Below are positions 35,220 through 47,100 of a stretch of 64,000 bases of DNA, one piece after another. Origin of the DNA: Amyelois transitella (lineage: Eukaryota; Arthropoda; Insecta; Lepidoptera; Pyralidae); NCBI RefSeq assembly GCF_032362555.1, contig NC_083535.1, positions 7,874,001 to 7,938,000 of the forward strand, read 5' to 3'. How positions within the stretch are numbered: the first letter of the stretch is position 1; every line of letters starts with the position of its first letter. The position numbers and the translations under genes were made by a program. The notes under the pieces are model-generated. The model was given only the letters and a program-made list of their open reading frames with translations. It searched no databases and was not told the origin of the DNA.

Positions 35220-35405
35220 TTCCGGAGAGGTACTTAGGCAGATATTGCTTCTTTCTACTTGTTACGATCCGTGCATGCTTCTTTCGCTTCACCCACATTC
35301 ATAATTATTTTCATGCATGCTTGTTGTTTCGGATACCTTTGACTTGACCTTTCACTAGGACGTCACCGATTTAATCAAGGTACGTTCGTCTTGGTCTTCA
35401 CCTAC
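35220..35405 (-). pseudogene. LINE tail fragment upstream of peroxidasin
   Basis: It matches the tail at 9520-9720: 'ttctacttgttacgatccgt', 'catgcttctttcgcttca', 'gacgtcaccgatttaatcaa'. It is non-functional. Confidence 0.6.
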
Positions 35406-35589
35406 CTACCAACAATTTTATGCAATCTGTGATTAGGATAGAATCTGATAAACATAGAACTCAAAAAAGAAGCACGAAAATTTTGTTTCAGCGGACACCG
35501 ACTGTTTTATCTGGTTCAATCTCTTACTTCAATGACGTTCTCCAGCAAGTTTAAAGTTCATATTGGAGTGTCATATTCATATTATTTAT

Positions 35590-35761
35590 TTTAACTCGAG
35601 CGATAAGCGCTGGCGGGCGGCGGCGGCGGTCCCCGCGGCAGCGCCTCGGGCTCCGCTGATCAGTCGCGTCGCTCTCGCAATCGTCGGCGCCGCACTCGCG
35701 CTCCGCTGCTAGCAGCCTGCACTCGTATGCAGCGGCTGCCGCGACCTCACTCCACCCCACC
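35590..35761 (+). promoter_or_regulatory. GC-rich peroxidasin 5' region with initiator
   Basis: A sharp GC-rich block directly precedes the start codon. TCAGTC at 35660-35665 matches the arthropod initiator and would give a 5' UTR of about 100 nt. No TATA box is seen. Confidence 0.4.
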
Positions 35762-38092
35762 ATGAAATCCCCTTATATTTTAAAGTTTCTTCTTATAAAC
35801 TTTTTTACCTATGTCTTCGCTGAATACTCTTGTCCACCAAAATGCCAGTGTATCCGAAATGCGGTACGCTGTCTTCAGCAAGACTTGATCGCTATTCCGA
35901 AGGTGCCGGCTGAAACTCATACTTTGTAAGTAACTTTTATTTGTTTTCTAACTTTTTTCCTTAACGACGTGTCTTTACATCGGAAGAAAGTATTTTAAAA
36001 ATAACTGAGCCCGGCGAGTTATCGCACAATGAAATTTGTCTGTTGCGAAAGCTTAATAATATATCGGATCAGCCGTTTGGCCGCATTACTGGTATTCTAA
36101 ACAAAATGATCGTCATTTTACAGAAATAACTACCTATTCCTAAGCTCTGCGAACAAATTGAAACGTTTATGTGGTAGTTAGAGCGTTATTCAGCGAGTGC
36201 CAAAGAGCGGCGGAGCGTTCAACAGGTTTTCCTGTTAGCTCCTGCCGAAAGCCTTAATTTTCTTCAAATCTTAAATCCTCCTCATCAGCGACATTTTGAA
36301 ATTATTCTTTTGTCAGTTCACCTATGTATATTGTATATGCATTATGTTACGCAAAGCGTCAGGCACACCATTAGATTTTTATTGAATCATTTTTGTGGTT
36401 CCCAGCACCAATACAAAAAAACATAGGACCACTCCATCTCTTTCCCATGGATGTCGTAAAAGGCGCCTAAGGAATGGGCTTACAAACTTGGGATTCTTTT
36501 TGAGACGATGGGTTAGCAACCTGTCACCATTTGAATCTCAATTCTTTCATTAAGCCAAATAGCTGAATGTGGCCATTTAGTCTTTTCAAGACTGTTGGCT
36601 CTGTCTACTCCGCAAGGGATATAGACGTGACCATATATATATGTATGTAAATATGAGCAGATACAAATCATGAAACGGTTAATCACGTCATGTAAATAAA
36701 CTTATTTAAACATTTAAAATAGGTTCTTAAAAACCTGTTTTTCAACCTTGATGCGCTTTCGCCCTACAGTCAATAACCGGTTTTATTTTACACAACTACA
36801 TTAAAGGAAGGAAGTCTTCTGAGCTTACAGCTTTAAATAAACTGAGTCAGGTTTATTTAGGCATAGATTAAAAACATACGTGCAAGTCTGCTAATAGGTA
36901 TTGCATAATGTATCATGTAATCGTATAAGGATTTTGTGTTCAACAAATAAGATTTTATACCCATCACTTTCTTTCTTTTCTACAGTATAATGAAAATTGG
37001 TATAAACAGCCAAATTTTATGTAGGTAGGTATTTTTATCCCAGAAAAAGTAAGTTCCCACGTCCCGTGCAGAAATGCAATAAACGACAAAATTAAGCCGC
37101 TTGCAAAAGGTTATATTCTTATTTAAATAAAACAGGACAGATTGACTGACTGAACAAAATTATATAGCCCAATCAACGCACATCCTAATCGGCAGGGTAA
37201 AAAATTTTTTAGTAGGTGTAGGTTTCTTATGTGGTTAATTATTTATACCGGGAACGGATTTTTCGTGAACGTCGTGGGCGGTGCTAGTATAGGTACTCGT
37301 ACAATTTTTCGTCCTTATGTTGGATGGAGTAGACTATGTCTAGAATAAAAACAAAAGCACACCTTTAGCTTTCTCAAAAACCAACATCAGCTATCCTACT
37401 TTTACAAACCTGGAAATTTGTGGTGCTTTATAGTTGTGGTTCGAAAATAATTCTTAGGCAGTAAATGACTAAATGGAGTTACAGTACTTGGCTTGGAATA
37501 GTTTGACCGTAATGCTCTCATTGTTCGTGAGGTTTCTCTGTTGGCAAAAGGAAAATACTCGATTTGTAAATAAGTAGGTATTATTGACTGTATTATTTGT
37601 AGAATTGGATACCGACGTTATTCTAAAAAAGAAAATTATTTCATTTCGACAAGTACTATAAATAGTGTAGGTACTTCAACTCTCACTACGAAGATAACAT
37701 TTACATTATAAGCAGATTACGGACACTCTACGGGCATTTTGTACAAAGGTATTGCGTACAAACGGCACATATTTCCTACTCCTTATCTGCATCAATTTCT
37801 TTAATTGTGTAAATTTTTCTGTTGGGATTCTGAGATAAAATGTAGAAATATCTGAGTGGTACCTAGTGGTTGAAATTGATTCTTCAATAAAATGGCGAAG
37901 ATTTATTATTTGTATATTATGTCTTTTCCAATAAAATGTGTATAAATTGTATTATAAGTTGATAGGCTCCAAACCCGTGCAAGAGTATCAAAGTTATTTA
38001 CTTTGACACAGTAGGAAGCGGATCCGGGGAAGGCCAAGCCCGGCTAAAGAAATCATATCTACATAAATGCAATTAGTTCCTAATTAAATAAG

Positions 38093-38136
<44 letters not shown>

Positions 38137-41100
38137 CTTATTTAATTAGGAACTAATTGCATTAAATAAGCGATATATATATATATATATATATATATCG
38201 CTTATTTAATTAGGAACTAATTGCATTTATGTAGATATGATTTACCTTAAGACCTTCAACTAAGTCAAGCCCACTCAAACTGAAATCCTGGATCCGCCTC
38301 CCCTTTGGCCTCTAATATGTCTAAGAATATTATGATTATCACTAGGAATTCAAAGAAACTTTCAAGACACTGTGCACAATAAGAGCAAAAAGAACGGCTC
38401 CGAGGGCAGCTAGAGGAATCGAAACGTCGCATTATTTGCGTATCGGAAAATAATCACAAATCGTTGCAGTATAGAAACTTATGAGAACTTCTGATTTTCA
38501 GATTACCTTTTTCATTTTTTTATCTGTACTAAATATGTAAGTTAAGAAAAAAAGGAAACTTTAGATACATCTGGCAATAACAGATTTACACATCACATTG
38601 GAAATTTATATTGCGAAATTAATTGGATAAGCAGAATCTTTTTGACAAATAGGATGTGGTTACCTGTACGTGACTTAAAAATAGTTTCATCAGGTCCACT
38701 AGTTACTACACCCTTCATTCCAGTCAATGGTACAGATTTATCAAGTTTATTTTCTATTCGTTTAACCTTTATTATTACTAGATTTATAAACCTTTTACTC
38801 TGTATACATGCATTTAAAAATTTAGGATCACCTCTGAGACTTGACACGATTTTGGAAAATAACTCTTTTGATCGACTAGTTTGATCGACTCTCGATACTC
38901 ATTCGTACCGTTTTTCTTTCTCGGAGAGGAGCCCGGAGTGCTATTACCTTACTTGAGTTAGTAAAGTAATCCTCATCATTTGACACGTAAAACTGCGGTA
39001 TAACCTAGTATTAATTAACACAGGTCCATATTTATTTCTTAATTACCAAACGTGTTGCCGATGATATCAATCACTGTAAAATTCGGTGAAGCGTAAACTG
39101 TGGTTATCATTTCAACCGCGTTTTAGCTCCTCAAAAATATTTGCAAAATCAAAACTTTATTTGATCATGACGCGGCAATTCCAGTTGATTAATTTCATCA
39201 AATCACTAAACCAAAAGTGCATGTTTTATACAGTATGCACTTTATTCCACTACGTTTACGTCTGATATTACCCAGGTGAATAAAGTAAATTAAGTAGTTT
39301 ATTCTGATATTAACTGAAATTCGGTCAAATTGAGTACCTCTTTCTTTTTTTCTATAAAAAGGACTGCACATAAGAATATACTAAGTTTAAAAATTATTAC
39401 CATCATTATCTAGGGGCCAATCTGCAGTTGACACTCAAGGTAGCTATTATGTCAACTTTCGCAACGTTGACATGATATGATAAGCTAAACTAATATTTTG
39501 TAGGTAGGTATTTAAAAGTACTTCATTTATTTAGGTTACAGGCGAAAATTCATATCAAACCGGGGTGCAGCGAGTGTGAGTGATAATATGTACTTACTCA
39601 AACATAAAAATATAAAGTTATTGATTATTTGATTAAAACTTGATGGACTGAATTAATAACATTTATACTAGCCTAGTCGTGTTTATACATACTAAGATCA
39701 TTTGTAACATTGTAAGATAATTAGGAAGAAGGAATACATTTTTGGTTTCGTTTGATGAAATCTCAAAATCTACTGGCTAAATTGTTATAAAATTAGCTAC
39801 AGAAATAGAAGAGGGCGCCGTTGTTCGAATGATGAGCAGAAAGGCACAGGTTAAAGCCCACCACGGCCATCTACCAATGGCTCTTTTCAAAGTTATGTAC
39901 ATTACTTTGAATACTAACCGATGCTATTACGGTGAGAGAAAACATAATGAGGAAACCTGCACATTCAGGCAACTGGATATGTAACCATGGATGCAATACG
40001 GGTTAGGTTTACCAGCAAAGGTTGCGAAGGTCAAATGGGAGTCGCTTCGTGTAAAACCCTGACTAACCCAATCCAGGATCCATGGTCTCTCTCTCTCAAT
40101 AGAGGTAAGGATGCAACCGGGATTAAAGCCAGGAGGAAGAAGAGTGAACAGAGGAATCAGTCAGGACCAAGAAGATCATGAGTAACAAATGCTACTTTTA
40201 TTCCTGAAAATTTCCATTGGAGCAAACGAGGGCTGGCGAATAATATACATAGTTGAGCGCTGTTAGTGGCACAGGAAAAGGTTTCCGAATTCGTATACGA
40301 GATATACCGCATTGAATACGACTCTCCAGTTACGTAATTGGTTTGAATGCTAGCCGTTGGTAAAGGAAAATATCGGCACGTCGCGTCGGGCGACATTCGC
40401 CCATAGCCCAAATCTAAATGAGTACTGTGACACAGTCAGTGGAAATCCATCATAATAATTACTCAGTTAATTCAAAAATTGCTTCCTATAAATACGGTGT
40501 CATTATTTCAACGTTTAAAATTATTGTCACCACCTGCGATTTAATTTTTCATTATGATTTATTCATGATGATTTATTTTTTCATTATCTAGGTATAGCTG
40601 TAGGCTATACTATATTTTTTATCATTCTATTGATATCTATGTTTGTTTATCTCTTTTTACTTCTCTACTCCGGAAAGCAAGGTTGTACAGAAAATATTTA
40701 CTTACTTATATTTCCTGTGCAACTCTGCAATTCTCCGCCATTTGTTGGAACAAGAATACCTAGTTTAGATTACTCGCATCGCTGGGCCATCGAGATCGTC
40801 TACTTTTCCGTAGAGTCGCATTTATCATAACAAAATGTTTTGATTTTGAATAAACTGCAGGTTCTGCTTACCTACGACTATTGTATTTGTATGCATAAAT
40901 TGAGGTGTTTGCGCGCCCGGCGCTTCAAATTATAATGTAAATGGGTCAAACACTAGAGACCTGGAAGCACTGACAGACAGAAGGGCAGGCTGATGTTGTA
41001 GTTGATGAGATTTGCTTTTGCTAACATTAACATATTTATTTGTTTTACATTGTACCTGTGTGTGTCGTGAATAAGAAATTTATGTATGCATGATGATGAT

Positions 41101-44100
41101 GTATGAGCAATTGATCTATGCACTAGATACATATCTATGCAATATCATCTATGCAATCCAAGTAAAATTTTTAGTAACTTTGTCATTGGCTTTCTGCATT
41201 TGAGGTATTTATTAGAAAAAGAAAAATATTTTAAAATTACTACCAACATACGGTTTACGATGTTAGAGTGCTTCATTTGCAGTATAATTCTGTACGACTG
41301 AAAAGTTGACTTCACGTTTCCTTATGTTAGTGTCTACTTTTTTGTTTTAGTAAATATAAATTGTTATGTTTTGCTAAATTTCCGTACCTAATATGCCAAT
41401 TATACAATATACGTATTGTTTTTTATATTAACATACTATTTTTCTAAGTTAAAAGTTGATAAATACTTAATTATGTTTTAATTAAACAAGCATGTATCGT
41501 AAATATTAATTCAGCTGTTTTGGATAAATATAAGCTAATTGAAATAATCAAATCGGAAATAATAGATCGACTACATACTGCTTACTAAGTTTTCCGAAAT
41601 GAGCAAATTGCTGTTTCGATGTTGCGAACATTCATATTTATAACTAGCTGTTGCCCGCGACTTCGTCCGCGTAAATTTCGTGTTGAATCTTGATCATACA
41701 GTCAGATACAGACCGAAAAAAATCTCTTTCCTTTTCAGTCAAAATATTACATGTAACAGACAAAATATTTTTACCGTTTTATTACATGTAGTATTTTCAA
41801 TTTCAGTTTTTTTTAAATAAAATACTACACAAAAAAAATATTTTTGATTAAAAAAATATCTTGTTTTGTTGGGGCTCGAACTTAGACCGCCAACTTCACA
41901 GTCTCACCACGTCTGTATCCCTTGCGGGGTAAACAGAGCCAACAGGCTTGAAAAGACTGAATGGCCACGTTCAGCTATTTGGCTTAATGATAGAATTGAG
42001 ATTCAAATAGTGATAGGTTGCTCGCCCATCGCCTAAAAAAGAATCCCAAGTTTGTAAGCCTATCCCTTAGTCGCCTTTTACGACATCCATGGGAAAGAGA
42101 TGGAGTGGTCCTATTCTTTTTTGTATTGGTGCCGGGAACCACACGGTACTAAAGTAGACTAAGAAACCAAAAATCTTTTTACGTAAGAATTACGCATGTT
42201 ATGTGCGGCAAAACCAGAATATTATCAAACTGATTTTCACTTATATTTATATGTTATAGGTATTATGCTGTCGTACAATGATAAATGACTTAAAATTTTA
42301 AATTTCGTCACTTATTTGCAGGCAAACTCATGCATTGAGTTCATTCAAATGTCGATATCTTTTTTTTAGCAAACCGATTTTGATGAAACAAACTTTAAAT
42401 GTTCTTCTGAGTTAAAACAAAGCAACTGGTGAAAGCTTCAAGTAAATCGGTTCAGTACTTTCGGAGATAATCGTGATCATACATACAGACAGACAGACAG
42501 ACAAGAAATTCTAAAAAAATATTTTTGCTTTCTATTATTCATTTTAAGTGTCCCTCTATCCATTTCAGTCAAAAATACTAAATGTACAGACAAAATATTT
42601 TTACTGTTATTATATTATTATATGTATAGATTACGTCGATTATTGAAAAGTACATAAACTAAACACCAGACGCACGTCTGTGAAACGCTACGCGCTGCAG
42701 TGGGTGAAGCGGAGAATGTACAAATAAACACCGATGACAAGTTAATTGAAAAACTTTCAAATCAAACCATTGAAATGTTACTCGTTAGGTAATCTAAAAT
42801 TCCCAATGAACAGTTGCTTGTACCTATACTTGAGCGCGCACGCGGCTCCGCTCGAGAACAACTAATCTTCTCGTCAATATCGGAAAAATCCTTTCTTATT
42901 GCACCTCAAGATCTACTTGCAAAATTTTAAATAAATATAACTGTGCGTTGATATGCAGCCATTGTCGTCTTTATATTTACCTACATTACTTTATTTAAAT
43001 CGCAGTAATAATTAAGTATATTCACATTATTTAATTTAAATAAATGTAAAACTTATTTATAATTATAATAACGGTTGCCAATGAATTAAATTTCACCCTG
43101 TAATTTCATAGGTACTCATTTAAACGTTAAATAATGCTTTTGATGTAATTTTGGTTTTGTGTTTATTCATTTGTAGAAATTGCAATAACAGTGCGAGTTT
43201 AAATTACAATAGCTACTTAATTTATCCGAAACTGCGGTTACCCTTTTACCAAATAAGCTTTGTATTTTATATACTAGGTAGGTATGAGAGAACAATATTT
43301 TTGACCCATTGGTTCAAATCAATTTTTGGTTCAATTTCAATATTTATCAATGACATATGAGTACATTCGTGAGTTCGTGACATGAAATGTTTTTAAGAAG
43401 TTTGTCAATTAAAGTTGTCGCCATTAAAAGAATATTTAAGTGATACGTATTTATACAAAAATGATATATTCATTGTTTTACCACCGATCTTATGTCCTGT
43501 TGTGAGTATTCAATGATTTATCCACATTCACATAGTAGTTATCCACTTGAAGGATAAATTTATTACGAATGCATCTCATGGCTAAGAGAATGCATAAAAA
43601 GAACAACCTAATAATAAATGTTTTTAAGAAGTTTGTCAATTAAAGGTCATATTAAAAAGCGTTAGACAAAAATAATTTAAAGAGGCCTTGATTGATGACA
43701 ATCCACCCAGCATTGAACAGTAGGGAATATCATCCAAAAACTGATAGTTTTCAACATATTTCAAGTTTATAAAAAAATATCAGTTTGGTTTTTCTTGATA
43801 ATTAATCTCTTTAATTATTCTTACTATAAAAGGAAATATGATGAAGTAATTAAATATTTGATTACTCTGTCAAGACGTTTTTTTATTATTTTCTTATTTA
43901 ATTTTTTTACTAAGATACGTATGTAACGTATCTTAGTAAAAAAGGAGCTCGTTACACTAACAGAATTTGAATGATTAGTATTTCAATATCTCATACAAGG
44001 TATAACTACGGGCAATCAGTGTATTTTGGTTTATCAATGTAATTTCAGTATTCCAGAATTAATGGATCTGTCAAATACAATGATTGCATTTAACGGACAC

Positions 44101-47100
44101 AAGTAACAGGTCGTAACAGTGTAGGAACATTTCTCACTGTAGTTGTACACATGGCTTTAATTACTATATTCCTATTAGTTCTGGATTTAGATAGGTATTT
44201 AGTTAAAAAGAATTACAATAAATTTTGAGGATATATTTGTATTTTGAATCTCTTACGAATGTTGACGGTGAAATCAAGGGAAGAATTTGAAAAAACTTGA
44301 ATCTTGAACTTCTGTCGAAAAATCTCATTCGCCTTTAACTGATGAATACAAGCCTGAAGTCTCCGAGGCTGAAGTCCACATTGCTTATTTACCTACTTGT
44401 TGAATTTACAGCTTTCTAGGTTATTTTTTCTTTACTTATTTTTTGTAGTTTAGATAAACATGGACAAACAACTCATTTTACTGTTAATTTTACGAATTTG
44501 ACGTCCCAAGATGCAAATTACCTTTACTCCTTTGAGTTTCATACAACTTTAACTTACCGCCGAGATAGAATGAAGGTAAATTGAATATTGTCGAGAAGGT
44601 GGTGTGAAAATGCTCTTTCTGTGAGGTAAATATTCGCTAAAATTGTCAAGACTGCTTTCAAGAGATGTCCCATTGTTTACATAACTATATAAAAGTCACA
44701 ATCTAGAATTCACAGAAAACATATAAAAACCTATGTTTATACATATGTACATCATACCTAGTATTAAAATAAATTGGAATATTGTATCAAATATAAACTA
44801 TGTTTCCTTTGTGTAACTGAAATGTTTGTATTTCACAGAGACAATTTTTTTATTTAACAAAATATCTCACTGAAATGATAAAATAAAAAAAACATTTTGT
44901 TAAAAATATTATAAACTTTTCGTATTACTGCGTTCGGCAATTGGAGACTGGCTCGAAAGGTTTCATGAAATGATATTTTGGGAATGAAGTAGAGATACAA
45001 AATTTAATAACCGACGAGCTGATTTTATGATACGGTTTTGGTTTGCGAAAAGTTTAAGTGCGAAACACAATAGTTTTGTAGTTCAATCTTCAGTGGACAA
45101 GGTAGCACATTGTACAGATTTGCTATAGATGACATGAATATATAATTTATGACGAATTTATATATTCCAATACAGGTAGATTAAAAATAGGATAGTGTGT
45201 ACCACGTTATGTAACTTATGTATAATGTATAGGTATAATTTACCTTGTAGGTATGTAGTTCTATGAATATTTCGAGTTTAGGTATTGACCTAATTAAAAG
45301 ATAATTATATCTTCGTTTATGTCGTACGTCCGTACGTACCGTAGAGAAGTTTATATCGTAGTCTTACGAATTACGATAGAAACTTGTCTTTATCTTTTCT
45401 ATTGTTGCGTTACTCGTACTTTAGCTATAAAATAATACAGACAGATGCTTGGGAAATTCTTCGTAGTATCCAATATTGGTGTTTGATCTGAGTGCTCTTT
45501 TGAGCTGCACATGTTTCCCGAAAATATGCAAGAATATTGCTTCATATTGCTAGTACAGAATATAATTGTACCTCGTGACTTATCGATATCGTATAAAATG
45601 TTTTCTTTTCAACCGACTACAAAAAAGTGGTTTTCAATCCGATTCTAGATAGGTACACGATTACTGGGCAATTAATTATGTACGGGATTTGATGATTCGT
45701 TTTAGTTTTAAATTATATTGTTCCTTGCAAGATTGAATCCATCTTCAACACGTCAATATATGATAATGACGTGAATTGGAAGAAACCGACGGACTTGTGC
45801 CTGTGATGGTTTTAAATATAATTTCTAAAGCTATGCAGTCGTATGCGTCGTATCTTACACTTCCTTGTTAAGATTTCAAATAAAGGTTGATTTTTGAATA
45901 GCGATAATTACAATTAAATTGCTTAGATATATAAAAATATGTTTAATGATGCAAACAGTGATAATACTATACATTGTAATTAATGTCCAGTCTACTAATG
46001 TAGGAACTTTTCAAATTCAATCTCAGGGCTTTGCGTCTGCCTTTGATATCATAGCAACGGCAGCTCCAGGAAAATTAAACACTGAATTTCTGTATTTTAA
46101 TATCGTGATTCAGATAAAGTACTTGTTTGCTTAAAAATATTATTTTTACTTTGCAATTCTGAATAAAGAGAGTGAGATGGAACTTGGATTTAGAAATGTA
46201 TTCATTCATTACGTAAATTGACACCCTCTAGGACCTTATAGTTATGATGAATTTGGTTTTCATATTGTCGTCGAATTGTTTTAGTATTTTACAGACATTT
46301 GTCGCCATTAAAAGAATATTTAAGTGATACGTGTTTTTACAACAATGATATATTCATTGTTTTACCACTGATCTTATGTCCTGTTGTGAGTATTCAATGA
46401 TTTATCCACATTAACATAGACATAAGGACACAATTATTTTGTCGGTGTGATTTCCCGGAAAGATACCACTCCATCTCTGGGAGTAGTTATCGACTTGAAG
46501 GACAAATATATTACGAATGCATCTCATGGCTAAGAGAATGCATAAAAAAGAACAACCTAATAATAAAGCAAATAAGTCTACAACCAAAGGTACTTACTTA
46601 CCCGAGTTCGACCTACTTCTGTCCACACCTTGTAGCTTCAAGGTTTTAAACAAGGAAACAGGGCACCGCCTGCAGATTCTATCGTACACATTGACACATG
46701 ACAGAGTGGTGATCTCTATCGGATGAGGCATAATGAGGAAAATATTTATAAGCTAATTTGCGTACCTACAGCACTTTTTAGACAATTTTGATGAAATTTG
46801 GCGTCGTTTCAGTAAGAAATCACTTAGGAAAGATTTGGAAATTCACGCGGGAGCGAAACGATTGAAATCACTTTTCACATCTAAAGAGTCATTCATAACA
46901 GATATTTTTTTTTGTGAAGTGCATTTATACATATTTATAACCACGCTTCTTTTTGGAGAGATATGCAGAGATTATGTGAATACATACTTACATATTACCA
47001 CTTTTTCGGAGGAATACAGACTATATTTGATCAGTTTGCCACGATCCTCGCATACCTTTTTTGCTCCAATTTATAAATATTATAGTGCAAGCTCTTCGAC

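Noticed and set aside
35551..35763. Minus-strand Ala/Arg/Glu-rich frame
   Set aside because: It is the antisense shadow of the GC-rich peroxidasin 5' region.
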